Assembly (NCBI GenBank): GCA_963970005.1
Contig: CAXAMN010023361.1
Location: forward strand, 1,894,986 to 1,958,985
Length of the DNA stretch: 64,000 bases
Source of the DNA: Durusdinium trenchii
Lineage: Eukaryota > Sar > Dinophyceae > Suessiales > Symbiodiniaceae
Reading direction: 5' to 3'
How positions within the stretch are numbered: position 1 is the first letter of the stretch; each line of letters starts with the position of its first letter. A program made the position numbers and the translations under genes. Positions 31,003 through 43,004 of this stretch are shown piece after piece. The notes beneath the pieces are model-generated. The model had not been told where the DNA came from and did no database searches. It saw only the letters and a list, made by a program, of their open reading frames with translations.

Positions 31003-31078
31003 GGGCAGCAGTGGCAGAGTGCGCTCGTCTTGTTGGATCAGATGAAAGAAGAGGAGTTGCTGCCCAACCTCATCACTT
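31003..31078 (+). CDS. PPR exon (helix B and loop)
   Basis: Acceptor gtcggccag; encodes GQQWQSALVLLDQMKEEELL followed by PNLIT, a very clear PPR helix B and loop. It joins to the previous exon as AAEK+GQQW in frame. The donor ATCACTT|GC is non-canonical and begins an intron 31079-32136. Confidence 0.75.
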
Positions 31079-31309
31079 GCAACTGGACAGGCAAAAGTGG
31101 CGAGCAACCAGGCGAAGACCTAAAGACTGTTTCCCTCTGAGACAAAGCCAATCGATTCAAGTGTTCGAATGATCTACACCAATGGCGACAGTATAGACGT
31201 TCATGAAGTCTTGTTGCTGCATCCTCTTCCGCGAATCAGAGAGGCCACTGCAGCCTCTGGTTGAGTGAACATGAGCGACCCCAGTTTCTTCCGATCAACG
31301 AACCCCTTG

Positions 31310-31395
31310 ATACTAGCAACAAGTACATCGCTACTAGTAACAGGTGCCTTACTAGTAGTAACAAGAAGCTAGTAGAAACAAGTGCAGTAACTTTT
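31310..31395 (+). repeat. TACTAGTA palindromic repeat cluster
   Basis: Contains gctactagtaacagg, ttactagtagtaacaag and gctagtagaaacaag in direct order, much like 26960-27060. Lies in the PPR intron 31079-32136. Confidence 0.75.
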
Positions 31396-32136
31396 GAGAC
31401 CAATGTCTCCACACCCTTCAGATGGAGGGCTGTTCACTGCGCGACCCCTGGCGGTTGGGCGGGTGCGGTGACAGACGCGTAACGCCGTGCGCCCGTGCAT
31501 CCGTTTGGGGCGCTGGTCTGGACTACGACGATGCACGACTTTCCGGAGGCTTCGAAGGGCACCCTGAAGGGATGGTCGATGGGAGGGTCTTCTTCGATTC
31601 ATGCCTGGAAGAGGGCTAAGCTGTTTGGGTCTTGAGCTACGTCGGACCCGGGGTCCTGGACTGTGAAAGAAGGCATTGATTTCCCACCCCTGTGTTCATG
31701 ACATGTCCCAAAACCAAACGGTTCATGTGAAAAAGGGGTTGTTCCTAACCGGCCGTTAAGAATCATTGTACATCAAGGCAAACACAAATTTGAAAGTATA
31801 GTTCTTTTTGGAAGGAAATTCCAATTCTTGGTGTGATATCACAAGCATGGACTGACAATATCAAGGATCGGCTTCAATACAATGGCTTTTCCAGTGTTCC
31901 ATTTATGTGTGATTGATGCTGGTGTGCCGTAGGGAATACGTGAATTGTGAAATGACACCGTGAGAATCTTCAATTAGGATCAGCCAGACTAGCATCAACC
32001 ACCCAAGCGCGTTCTTCATTCTGGCTCAAGAATAAGTCTTGGCTGAAGAGTGACCTGGGGTTTATGGGCTGCTGGCTCTTCGTTTTTCCTAGTCACGTCC
32101 GTCCATTCCCGGGCAGCTCAGTTCGCGTTCGCCGAG

Positions 32137-32221
32137 GCAATGCAGCGATTGCCGCCTGTGGCCCTGCGTCACCTTTTGCCTTGGAGCTGCTGAGGGCTTT
32201 GGGTCCAAGGGCTGATGCGGT
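32137..32221 (+). CDS. PPR exon (helix A and B)
   Basis: Acceptor gttcgccgag; after the split Cys codon it encodes NAAIAACGPASPFALELLRA, with 23 residues from the preceding Trp and 14 to the Phe that replaces Trp here. The proposed donor GCGGT|GC joins to 32622 in frame, but the resulting repeat is shorter than 35 residues, so the 3' end is tentative. Confidence 0.6.
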
Positions 32222-32621
32222 GCCAGGGGACCCCAATGAAAACCTGAAACAAGCAGTGCGGTGGATTTGACGGGTGTTGATGGGTGGTGGGAAGGGAGTT
32301 ATAGAATGTTATGTATCATTTTGCTGGTGTTGGTAGATGGATTTGAAGGTAGACACCCATAGAAACTTTATATAAGGTAATTCAGTGCGTTTAGATGTGT
32401 GTTTGTTTGCGCACAGACTCATTTTGGAGACCTGGAGACTGACTCGGACTTACGACTGTATCCAAAATGATGAGAGAACTTGGTTGCAATGTCAAACGTT
32501 CGAGAAACCCATCCAGGTTGAGTTGAATCCACAGATTTCCAAACAGATATCCAAAGTATGAATGTGTCCTTGGGATGACGGTTCTTCATGGCTGCCATGG
32601 CCTTTTGGCACTTACACCGAG

Positions 32622-32655
32622 GTCTTTCGAGAGTGCAGTCACTGCATGCGGCAGA
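32622..32655 (+). CDS. Possible PPR mini-exon (helix A)
   Basis: A 34-nt segment after cttacaccgag encodes SFESAVTACGR, a helix A pattern. The donor AGA|GA would be a GA-type site. Joining to 33609 gives ACGR+AWMTCLSLL in frame, but two residues short of the regular spacing. Tentative. Confidence 0.4.
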
Positions 32656-33608
32656 GATCAAGTCTCTTGGAGAGATCATTTCTTCGAGCCGAAAAGCGAT
32701 CTGCAGTGGACAGCAGGATCGTCGGGTTTTGGGGCTTCGAGGGGTTACACTCCCGGGGTTGACATGGAAATTGCGGCATGGCTCCTTGGAAGACCATGAA
32801 ATCCTCTACAAACAGGGCTGTTTCACTCCACTTCCATGTTATTATAAAGAGTAAGTACGGCCGTCGAGGCAAAGCGGTTCGACCAGATTCTCCGATCCCG
32901 CCGTCTGGCATGTTCTCGGTGAGAAATTCGACGAAGGGGGACCCCGCGGATTTCCGCGGGCGACAGGAAGACGTAGACCACCAAGCCCTGGGGCCAGGTC
33001 TTCGCTTTGCTTCACGAAGCCAGGAATCGCCAGGTCCCTGTCAGCGAACCGCACCGCTTCACGGCCGAGTCACCGTCCATTTGACGCATGGAGGGGTCAA
33101 ATGGTCAAAACAAGACAAGACGAGGTGTACCATGGTGCACCGGTACCCTGCTTTGGGAGCCCCCCCAATCCTGTTGAGCCTTGATCTATTTTCCTCACGT
33201 AGGCTCGGTACCTCAGAAACAGTGCGAAGCAAGAGATACATATACATTACAAGTACCTGCAAACTGCGTACCTGTTTCATGGGCGTGTCTTCGAAGAGAG
33301 AGACTCTGCCCCATGTTTTTGAATTTCCTGGTTCTCACGAACGAAGAAGTTGAGTAGTTGAGTGAAAGGCTGAGCTGGATGGCCAGCCACAGACATGCCC
33401 AGATTAAAAAAAACAACTCACATGAGAGGGTCCTATAGGAGCCCCTCGGGCCGCCCAAAACCAACCCCCTCTATGGTTTTGACCGCAGATGATCTCCCAC
33501 CCGGCAGCCCTCCGTTGGAAGATCGCGCTTTTGAAAGGGCGAAAAGGACCTCCCTTCGTGTCGTGGGGCAGGCCCAAGTCGCGCCCTATGTGCCCTGCAC
33601 CTGATGAG

Positions 33609-33670
33609 GCTTGGATGACTTGCTTGTCTTTGCTTGAGGAGATGGAGGTGTGGCTTGCGTTTTTGGGGGG
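33609..33670 (+). CDS. Possible PPR exon (helix B)
   Basis: Acceptor acctgatgag; encodes AWMTCLSLLEEMEVWLAF, a helix B with the LSLLEEM signature. A GT donor in or after the G run at 33665-33671 leads in frame to the helix A segment at 34003, with a 36-residue repeat. Confidence 0.45.
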
Positions 33671-34002
33671 GTCCCTTTCACTGTTCCTCCCAGCGCCAGC
33701 GGGGGTGTGATGTGTTCCAGGGAGACGGAGGGAGGTATATGATGGTATTTGCTCGGAATTCGCACTCTGCGTTGCTTTGGGGGTGGAACCTTCCAGGAGT
33801 CGGTTCCCTCAAAACCGCCGCCACGTGGTCCGAGCGGGACATGGCCGGACATGCCTGGAGTCGGTTGCCCTATCTCTTCATGTAAGAACCTCACCGTTCG
33901 CAAGGATCTATACAGGTATGTCCTTGGACTTGCCATTGATATCCCTATGAATGATTGGCGGTCTGACACCACCCGGGCGAAAAGGACACTTCGCCAAGCC
34001 AG

Positions 34003-34050
34003 GACCGTGGCTTACGCCGCAGTGTCATTGCCTTTGGTGGGGCGATTGCC
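34003..34050 (+). CDS. Possible PPR exon (helix A)
   Basis: Acceptor cgccaagccag; encodes TVAYAAVSLP, a helix A pattern with the Tyr in place. The 3' boundary could not be fixed: no donor gives both the right phase and the exact spacing to the next helix B at 35609. Confidence 0.35.
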
Positions 34051-34609
34051 GGTCAGGCGGGGACTGGACGTGACATCAGGTGAACCAGGTGGGGCAAACA
34101 GGTGGAGGCTGGGCAGGTCCTTAAAAAAAGGGAATGATTGTGCAGAAGAAAACGGTACTTATGGATACTTCTTCCATTGTCGGCCAAACAAGATTTGTAG
34201 CTGGCTTAAGCATGGAAGAGTTCTTGACATGTGGCCTGTGGACCTGATCTTCATGTGGAGTGCATTTATGTGCATTTGCTCACACTGCTAATGTATTGTG
34301 CCCGCGTTGGCCTTTTGAATCCGAGTCGTTCATCGTGTTGCCATGCCAGGTCTTGTTGCCTAAACCTCCACTGTTGCTCCATTGCTTCTCATAGATGCAG
34401 ACGTATAGGTCCGGTGATCCCCCGTTGCTTGCGCCCTACTGAAATCCTGTAGGTTGAGCCCACCATTTCAGAATTAAACACAGTTCAAAACAACCTCTTG
34501 GAATGAAGCTCGCAGGTCTTTTCTACAACATGCCCCATTCCACCAAGGCCCCAATCCTTTCAGCGCTGGCGTGTGAAGCGCTGCGCCGAGGCATTCGTAA
34601 ATGGCTTGA

Positions 34610-35360
34610 AATGTAGACATTTGCAGATCCCGCGTTTAGGCTCTTGGAAAGGCATGAAGGAAACAGGAATTTACTAAACTACCTCCATCCCCCTGGCTGT
34701 GCAGGATTTTACTAGACTACCCTAGACTACCCCTGCTGCCAAATTCAGACTCGAAATGGTGTTCCTGGAGGAACACGAAGCAAAGTCCGAAACATAGCAA
34801 AAAGCGTCCAAATGTTATATGATATGTTTGCAAAAAAAGCTGCGAAACGGCGTTGCTATATAAATGGCTCGAAATTTGCAGATCCCTCCTCTGTCGTCGA
34901 TACCCCTCAAGGCTCCTACGAATCAAAGCAACAGGATTTTACAAAACTATTTGCCTCCACTGAACTGTGGCTGCAAGCCCCTCTCAATCAGTCCTCTCCT
35001 CCTTCAATTGTTTGTCCACCAGGCCATGTCCCCGATTGTCCAGACGATTCCTGGATGCTATGGCAGATTGCCCAATGCTGCTGCTAAATTTGCAAATCCG
35101 TGCTCTGCGGTACTCGTAGGATTTACTAAGTCTTTGCGCCCCTGTGGCAAGTGGTTGCAGGGTTGGTACACAGGATTTTTAAAGCTTGTGGTTGGGCACC
35201 CCGTCTATTTTTTTCCTGTACTCTGTACTCTGACTCCCTCTGGTGGACATTGGACACAGGATATTTCTAAAAACCACTTCCAGGAAAACCCTTGGTACCC
35301 AATGAAAAACTAGACAGGCACCTTGGCAGTAGGATTTTAATACGTAAAATCCTGTAGATC
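34610..35360 (+). repeat. Degenerate repeat region (aggatttta / aaatttgcagatcc)
   Basis: Variants of aaatttgcagatcc (about 34616, 34870, 35085) alternate with aggattttac-like motifs (about 34705, 34935, 35118, 35172, 35258, 35332). The spacing is irregular. Lies in a PPR intron; no coding sequence recognised. Confidence 0.6.
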
Positions 35361-35608
35361 AACCCCCGCTGCCGGTAGCAAGAGGGATTCCGGTGGGCCA
35401 TTTGATAGCTTTATTTTCATGGAACGTCGATGACTTTTGCTTGTTGGGACTTACACATTTGGATCGTTTTGATCTTTTGGTTTGTATTTTGGTAATGCGT
35501 AACTTGTGCATCCTTCACTTTTTGGATCAACTCTTGCCCTCGTTCTTGCAGGGTTTGCCGGCCTTTTCCAATGTTTCTTGTCGCGTGAGCGATCAGTGGC
35601 CGCTTCAG

Positions 35609-35662
35609 GAAGGCCATTGGCCACATGCCTTGGCCTTGCTCGAGCAAATGTCCATCTCAAAG
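35609..35662 (+). CDS. PPR exon (helix B)
   Basis: Acceptor ggccgcttcag; encodes EGHWPHALALLEQMSISK. A GC donor after TCAAAG joins it to the exon at 36501 with exactly 23 residues from Trp to Tyr. The upstream intron includes degenerate AGGATTTTA-type repeats (34610-35360). Confidence 0.6.
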
Positions 35663-36500
35663 GCGGCCAAGGGGGTCTCCAACTCACAACGAGTCCGGTC
35701 CAGTCCAGTATTCACATTACTTTTGCCAATGGGACCCATGTGACATTCGCAACAGTATATGAATATGTGCATACTGGACCGGACCTGACTTGTTTTGAGT
35801 TCTTGAAAGTGACTGATGCGGAATAGCAATTGGCCACACCGAAGGGGTCACGTCACAGACAAAGCATGGCAGGCATTTGGTGCGGACATGGAAGAACAGA
35901 TGTCCAACACATTCAACAGGAGAAATAGCCCCGGCCCCGCCGGGGCTGCACGAACTTGGTGCTTCCAGTCAGTCAGCGACCCCGAAAAGCATGAAAAAGG
36001 ACTGCCAGAGAACTGAAGAAGAGTTCTTGACTTCTTTTCTTAAAGAACGTAGGGTTTGAGCACTTTTTGTCGGCTCCACCGTTGAAGTCTGTTTGAGCCT
36101 CATAGCAGTTTTTGGGTCTTTTTGGAGATCCCCAGATTCTGGAGCCTTTATGTCCAGGCTCGGACAGTACTGTGGCCGAGTCAGGGCGATTCGCTCCTAT
36201 CCCCAGCCTGCCACGTGCTGCCAGGGCTTATTGACCTGGACCATCCTGGACCGACCATCGCATCTCAAGACCACCGACCGCTTCGTTCCCGACGAAGAGG
36301 GTTCTATCTTTATAGGAGTCCCTTTGGCACTTGCTGCTGAGTGTCTTGAACCAATTTGGAGGATGAACATTGATGATCATGGAACATCCATTTACACGCC
36401 ACAATAATGATGCTTCTACATGGTGCTCACCCAAAATTTTCGACTGGGTTTGACCCACCAGCTGTTTGCTTGGTTTCCTCTTGTTTTTGCTGCTTCGCAG

Positions 36501-36543
36501 GTGGTGACGAATGTCATCGTCTACTCCGCGTTGAGCAGTGTTT
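36501..36543 (+). CDS. PPR exon (helix A)
   Basis: Strong acceptor (tttttgctgcttcgcag); encodes VVTNVIVYSALSSV. The donor GTGTTT|GC splits a Cys codon; joining to 37257 restores the Cys and places the next Trp 14 residues after the Tyr. Confidence 0.6.
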
Positions 36544-37256
36544 GCACCTGGGATGATGCGATGCACGTTGCACATGGTTGCACGTGATGGATAGGTTGGA
36601 GGGAAGGAAGGGCTTTCAAAGGGGAAGTTCCCCCACAATCTTCAATACTGGTCCCCAAAAAGGTACTTTTTGGGGTTTATTATTATAGTCAATACCACAA
36701 AGATAGAAGCTATTCTGGAGTTAATTTCAAGATATTTTAAGTAGAAGATGCCGTTTTGAATATTATATAAACGAGGGTTCACCATATCATAGTCATGATT
36801 CATGATCATCATGATTCATCCATTCGTTGTTGAATTGATACCTTGACATTACAGTGTCAGCTCAAGATTGGCAGCATTGTTCTAACACGTTCTGGATCCC
36901 GGGTTCCCTTGGGACAACCCTCGTGGCCTTGAGCCCGAGTGGGACCAAGTGCCAGTGGTTTTCGGGAGAAAAGCCATAGCAGCAAACTGTTTGGAGGCCT
37001 CTTTGTTTTGTTGGAGGAGACCTGTTAGAGCTTGTTGGTATAGGTATGCATAGATCAAAGCAGCTGATTTGGGGTATTTGGGCCCCAAACGAGAGAATGC
37101 TGGACCCCCATCCAATTGAGTATGGATTTGGATGGACTTTGTCCACACCAGGGGTTTTCGGTCCAAACAACCAGTGTTTGCCGCTTCAGACGGTGTGTGG
37201 GATGACCAGTCTTCAGATGTTGACCGATACACTGGGATTGACGGATACAAGTTGAG

Positions 37257-37324
37257 GCTCTTCATCGTCTCAGTGGCAGATGGCCTTACAGGTCTTTGAG
37301 GCGTCCACAAGCGTTTCGTCCAAG
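37257..37324 (+). CDS. PPR exon (helix B)
   Basis: Acceptor caagttgag; encodes SSSSQWQMALQVFEASTS. The 5' junction fits frame and repeat length. The 3' end is unresolved: no donor near 37310-37330 gives a clean junction with the next exon at 38448. Confidence 0.55.
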
Positions 37325-38447
37325 CGTTTCGGACGCGGCACGGATTCTTTTGCCTGAGAATCATTGAAGTTCGTGCAGTGTTTGAAAGCTTGGTTCGGGC
37401 ATGTGATACTAAAGCTCCCAGGTATCATCAGGTCTTCCAGCTGGAAACCAAACATTGATGGAAACATGTTGTTATAATTCATTTGATAATTCATATGTCT
37501 TTTTGTCCATCAGTTTCAGTATCGATTTGGTTCTATCTATATAGTTCCATACTTGGTTCCCATTCTATGATTCTATGATCAACTGGCTTTAGCTAGTTGA
37601 TTGCAGAACTCATCAAGCTGGTCAGCTGGTCCTTCTATTTATTTGCCCTCAGAATCCATCATGCCAGACGTCATCCATTCCCGTGAAGACAAGTTTCGCA
37701 GAACCCAACAAGCTCAAAGGATGTGTCCTTTGTATGAATACAGACAATGTCTAACAATAAGACGACATCCAACTATCAAATTTGGATGATGTCTTTTGTA
37801 TGAGCAGCTCCTATCCAATCCTAGAAACTCAGTGCAATACTTACAGTAAGCCCCCTCTTCAACCACCCAACGTCAGCAGCTGTGCCAAATCCACGCTTGA
37901 CATAGAACACTGCAAAGGCACTGTCTACTAGAACAATTTGGATCAAGCGAGGGCTTTTCTCTGATGTTTCTTGAGAAACCGCGGCAAAGGGGACATGCAA
38001 CAACATTCCACAAATGGCTAGAAAGGCATCTGGCATCCCGCATTCGGCATGGTGGGTTCCGCGCCAGGAGATGCAGCTGAGCCTGGTGAGGGGCAACGCG
38101 CGGGGACCAAGTCAGACACAACAAACCACGCCAAGGACCTCGTGAAAATGTTCTGTTCCTTTCTTGAATATGCAACGTTTGAACTCATGTGACACCTGTT
38201 GGGGGGTTGTTGGTCTTGTAGTTGGTCTTGTTTATGATCAAACCATATTAAACCTATATAATAGGCTATAATGGGCTTCATGTCTTGTTGATGTCAGTCT
38301 GCGGGTGTAGTTTTGAGCTTCTCCTGCTCCTCCAAAATCACAACTAAGCTTTATTTCCGTGAGATTGAACGTCAACAGTCAAAACATCTCAAAACTGGTG
38401 AGAATTGTAGATCCTCTAAGTCCAGCAGCCGGTTGGTACCCGCGCAG

Positions 38448-38519
38448 GTGGTGGCGTACAGTGCGGCCATCAGCGCCTGTGAGAAGGGCCAGCAGTGGCT
38501 CAAAGCCTTGGATTTCCTG
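38448..38519 (+). CDS. PPR exon (complete helix A and B)
   Basis: The best PPR match in the window: VVAYSAAISACEKGQQW followed by LKALDFL. Acceptor acccgcgcag at 38447; the exon could begin slightly earlier. The donor CTG|GTTGGG is canonical. Joining to 46897 across 8.4 kb gives D-F-L+D-E-M-L in frame and exactly 23 residues from Trp to the next repeat, so the copia insertion sits inside this intron. Confidence 0.8.
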
Positions 38520-39046
38520 GTTGGGAGCGCTCAGTGGACGGAGAACAAAGAACTCCACATGTGGAACAGAGTCCATCGGTTTGTGTCTCAGTGGAATTCA
38601 ATTCCAGGTGGTTCATGTTTCTGGCTTTAATTTTGTTAGTTTAACAAGGCTTGTCAAACCATGCCAAACAATCCATTCAGGGCAGGTCACCAGGTTGGCC
38701 TTTGACCCTTGCTTGGTTGACTTATGGGAAGGGGTCCCACCCCCGGTCGTGTACCACGAAATAGGATGAATATAGATATATTAGTAATTAGGTGTCTATA
38801 TATATATATATACATGTATGATTACAAACCGCCAAGGTTTGCAACTGGTATTGGTGTCTTCCGGTTGAGGGCTCTCAAAACAAAACTGCAATGCAAACAA
38901 CTCAATTCCAAATTGTATATGGATTCCTGTCCAATCCAATCAACAAAAGGATATCCTGGTGCCCTGCACTCTTCCTGCACGTAGCTGCCTTTTCTCCACC
39001 AGCGTCCCACGCTCAACGAAAGCACCTCCTGGTGCAAATGGCTCAA

Positions 39047-39138
39047 GCAACGAACCACCCGCCCTTCCCATGCTTTGGGCCGAGAGTCGGATCATTGACT
39101 TGGGTGAACATGTGACATGCACCCCGACAGAATTGACA
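39047..39138 (+). repeat. 92-bp direct repeat, left copy, flanking the copia insertion
   Basis: Begins gcaacgaacc and ends cagaattgaca. It matches 46405-46496 at 91 of 92 positions (t/c at 39096/46454). The match stops exactly at both edges of the inserted element. It could be a long target-site duplication, a short terminal repeat, or a dispersed repeat. Confidence 0.9.
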
Positions 39139-39376
39139 TTCCCTGTATTTTCTGTTTGTCAAACATGTTCCTCGAGCTGAAACCCCAACTAGACTTTCTT
39201 AATTCTAGGTACCCAAAAAAATTTTGAATCAAGGTGCTGCAATGATTATGATCATTGATTCCCCTTTTCCCAGACTCTCTGAACTCCAAATCCTCGTTTG
39301 GAGGCGTCAGGTGCTGCGAATTGGCACTTGGGATGGCGAACTGGGCATTGTGGATGGAGACGTCTTGGCTTTTCTC

Positions 39377-40950
39377 TCATCCTTGGTGGTTCACCTCAGG
39401 TTGGCCTTGATGGCTTTTGAACCATTGCAATCGAGCTTTCTTATCGGAACGATTTTTCAGGATTTCCTTTTCATCATTTAACTGGTAGCGTCCTATACAC
39501 ATCAATTCTCGAAGGGTCGAGTTGTCCATCACCTTGGTAAGACAATCTGCAACTTGTGCGCTGGAAGGAACCCACCTTGCTTGTACTCCTGTTGCCATAT
39601 GCTCTTTTATCAATTTGGCCCGGAGAAGTGTTCTGAATTCCTGACATGCTGGTGGTGCAGTTCTACTGACAAGATCAAACAAACTTTTACAGTCTGTTGC
39701 GACTATAGCATCTTCTTTTCCGATTTCCTGAAGTCTTGTCAAATTTTCACTTAGTGATTCATTTGGATCCAGGAGTTCTGGTTCGTCTTTGAAGGCCGAA
39801 AATGCTGGAGGCAACTTCGCTAGTGTTTTGTCCCCTAGTCTCCATTGGCAGTTCTGGTTCATGAGCCAACTCCAGTACAACCTGCACCATGCGAGGAGGT
39901 CCATCGCTCCTGCTAGTGCCATTGCTTCTGCGGACAAGGTGCTGACTGCCACCTTTTGGATTTTCTTTGAAGACCACATGATGGGATTCACTACACTTTG
40001 CTTGTTTTCTCCTATTCGCTTATGGGCGGTGAGGATCATTAACCCTTGATGAGATGAGTGATTCTTTTCTGAAGCAAATGATGCGTCTGAGAAGGCTACT
40101 AGTCTGACTTCCTCTTTTGGGATATATTGATACCGACATTTTACGTTGGAGTTCACTTTAGCATCATGAAGCAACCTGTTCCCTTCTATGAGGTCTTGAA
40201 TTTGGCCATTGTTGATTCGGCCCTGCAAGAGACTTAGTCGGCTTCCAAGGTCAGGTCTGGTATTCACTGATGCATACTGAAGGCTTCCTATGAGACCACG
40301 AAAGGCTTGTCTTTCGGTTTCGTCTATGGGTTCTTCAGGATGGTTCTTTCTTTCTTTGTCAATATGAATCGGGTTGATGTCTTTCACATATTGTGTCTGG
40401 TCTACTGTGATGGAGAAATCTTCCTGTTGGTGGATTTGAAGACCAGTGAACACAAAATCTTTCTTCTTTCTGCTTCCAAAAGGAAACTGGCTTTCGAGTT
40501 TGCTAATCTGTTTGTGAAAGAACTCGTCACCGGCGAACAGTCCATCATCAACATGTATGCCGATGAAACCTCTGGCCTGTCCTTGCTCGTTGGAGAGGAT
40601 GAAGCAACATGGGTCGAATGGTGCAGCTGTGAGTCCTAGGTCATTTACGGCCTTGGTAAGCTCCTTAAACCACAACAATGGTGCATTGACCAAGCCATAT
40701 GCTCCCTTCAGGAGTCGACACACTTCTTGTGGTTGGAGTCCTAGCTTTGTTCTCATTTCTGGTGGTGGTTCAAGTCCAAGGATACGGGAGTCAGCACGTC
40801 CCCGCAAAAATGCGGTTTTGATGTCAAAACTTCCAATTTCCCATTTGTTGGACACACATAACTGCAATACCAAATTTCTGGACAGCTTGGAAAGGGTCGG
40901 ACTGTCTCTCTCGAGATTGCTTAGCTCCGGATCTTGGTATCCTAAGATTA
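39377..40950 (-). CDS. Copia reverse transcriptase (palm/thumb) and RNase H
   Basis: RT palm with SFDIKTAFLRG (first Asp), CRLLKGAYGLVNAPLLWF and the catalytic IHVDDGLFAGD at about 40541-40558 (HVDD instead of YVDD). RNase H follows with AFSDASFAS, STLSAEAMAL, VATDCKSLFDLV and ADCLTKVMDN, which contain the usual acidic residues. The frame ends in a normal-looking copia C-terminus before the stop at 39377. The segment is intact over nearly 500 codons; the first ATG-like codon at 40873 is internal to the domain, so the real reading enters from upstream. Confidence 0.9.
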
Positions 40951-41240
40951 ACTAAGCGAGCCTTAGCTTTTCTGTTTGTTGACTGGCGTCCTTCGACTCC
41001 AAGGTGAGTGTTGTTCTCTGCATCCTTCCATGTTAAAATCCAACGGCATCGTAGGATGCTGCTTTCTGGAATTCTTCCTGAGGATTTTACAGACTGTTCT
41101 AGTATCCAGCCAGCTTTGGATTTCTTTCTCTTTTGCTTACGTTCTTCCTGCGTTAACGTCGACATCTTTACTTCTGTTTTCTGTTTCTTTGAAGCTGATA
41201 CAATGAAAGCAGCTTGTTCTGATAGGGGTCGTTTCTTAGC
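40945..41240 (-). CDS. Copia reverse transcriptase, N-terminal segment
   Basis: Encodes KKQKTEVKMSTLTQEERKQK and then LRCRWILTWKDAENN and KAKARLV, the fingers region with the Arg-Trp and Lys-Ala-Arg-Leu-Val signatures of copia RT. Near 40950 the sense moves to the neighbouring frame, where LGYQDPEL and ERDSPTLSKLSRN continue the domain into the main RT frame. Confidence 0.7.
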
Positions 41241-42586
41241 ATGTCAATATCTTTGAGGTCCAAGTTGACTTCGAATCTCCAAACTTGGTCTTCGGTCAAA
41301 GTGCAGGCTTCGCAAAAGAGGTCATCATCTTCGTCCACTGGCACTGGGACGTTTTCTGGCGCTGGCATTTCTGGCATGGATCGTCCCTCTTCCTGTATTT
41401 CTGGCGGTTCTGTGGGAGTGTACTCTGTACCACTTGCGGGATTTTCTGAGCTGCCCAAAGATATTCCTGGTTCATTATCGGGTTGATTATCTTCAGACCT
41501 TTCTGTTTGTTGGTTTTCCCTACTCGTCACCCCTTGATTTGGAGGGGGCATCAACGGATCTTGTGGGATGTCGACGAATCGAGTATTTCCTGATCTGAGT
41601 TTGGTCAACTCTTGTTGAATGTCTATGTCGTCGATGCTTTTGGTAAGTTTGACTTCTTCTACTGCTGACAATGGTCTTGCATGCTCTGGTGCTATTCTGA
41701 AGAGATTGTTTCCTAACACTGCCCAGATGACATTTTTATCTTCTTGAAGGATGACTTTCAACGGACCGAACCAATGATTTTCTTTGCGCCACGCCATAAT
41801 CCAGTCCCCGGGATGATAGACGGTTCTTTGGGGTCGTGTCTTCTGGTGCACAGCCCTGCGAAGTGCTTTGAGTTTGTCAGATTCACAAAATGCTCGACGG
41901 GCTCTTTCCCGTGTGGCAAGCCTTTCTCGAAACTGCTGACCTTCGGATGAGTCTTGAAGAGCCAGTTCCTGAGAAGCCTGTGAATCTTCGCTGGTCACTG
42001 AGCCTGGACTTTTACTGAGCTTACCGAACACTAGTAGTTCTGGTGGATATCCTTTATACCTTGACCATCTGTTCTTAGTTTGTGTAGCAAACGACAGTGC
42101 AATATCAAGGTCTTCCACAGGTTCGATTGGCTTTTCTTTGTCCATCTTGTCTAGAATCGACTGGAGAATGCCTCCATGACGCTCGATTCTTGCATTCTGC
42201 CAGTGAGCTTCTGGAGCTATCATCCGGAGTTTGATGTCGTGTTCCTGCAAGAAACTATGGAACTGTTCCGTTCCAAATTCTGTCCCTGAGTCTACCACTA
42301 GCAAACCTGGAGGCCCTCCCCAATTGATCCATCCACTTACCAGGGCTTTGATAGCATCTGACGTCGAATGGCTTTTGGACGTTGTTGCCGTATGGAATGT
42401 GGTTCCCTGGTCTATAAAGTGATAGAAAAAGAACTGTTGACCCTTTTGGTTGGTCCATTTCACTCCGTCCATGCTGACTACATCTCCAAATTCCAAATTA
42501 GTGTGTATCGAGCTCGGTTTGGCAAGTTCGGGACCGCGAGATTCTATGCATGTCGAACACTTCAGGTCGATCATCGATGGCTTCAA
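41235..42586 (-). CDS. Copia integrase core
   Basis: Retroviral-type integrase that would insert the cDNA. It begins with the second zinc-finger half KCSTC, then the RNase H-fold core: VVSMDGV (first Asp), LLVVDSGTEFG (second Asp) and NARIERHGG (Glu). Counting residues gives D-x58-D-x35-E, the DD35E spacing. The C-terminal part contains the conserved HPGDWIMAWRKENHWFGPLKV segment and an acidic linker. Coding sense leaves this frame near 41235, so the stop at 41168 is probably not the original end. Confidence 0.85.
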
Positions 42587-43004
42587 TCATTTCAGGACGG
42601 CGTTCCATTTGCTGACAAAAGGTTTTGAGTTTCTTTGGATTTGGATGTCCCATGTTCTTATGTACCTTTAGCAACCAAGCCCTTTCTTCCGTAGGCAGTG
42701 CCAATATTTTGGGACCATGTTTGTCTGCTATCAAATCTATGATTTGTCTTTGTTCGGCACCTACTTCTTTGGATATTTCTGGAAGTGCGTTTTCTTGACG
42801 GCTTTCAAGGCTCTGTGACGGACCATGTTGGAGACTGTGCGGTCCTGTCTTTTCCAGGTCGGTCTGGGAGACTTCAGGTTCTTCTTCAGAGCTTCTGAGC
42901 ACTTTCTTGGGCCTAGGGTATGTTGCTTCTTCTCTAAGACTGCTTCTCTTTTGAGACGTTGAACCTGTGTCTTCCGACAGTCTTGATCGTGCAAGTATGG
43001 TCAT
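42560..43004 (-). CDS. Copia integrase zinc-binding region
   Basis: After a polar linker the segment encodes KVHKNMGHPNPKKLKTFCQQ, the H-H half of the integrase HHCC zinc finger. The C-C half (KCSTC) is encoded just downstream in another frame (about 42550-42560), so a frame change near 42570 splits the finger. Confidence 0.75.

Noticed and set aside
32018..32031. cattctggctcaag, one mismatch from the last 14 nt of the spliced leader, 33 nt before an ATG frame encoding PPR-like sequence
   Set aside because: The frame-preserving exon joins place this segment inside a PPR intron (31079-32136), so it is more likely chance than a retroposed mRNA start.
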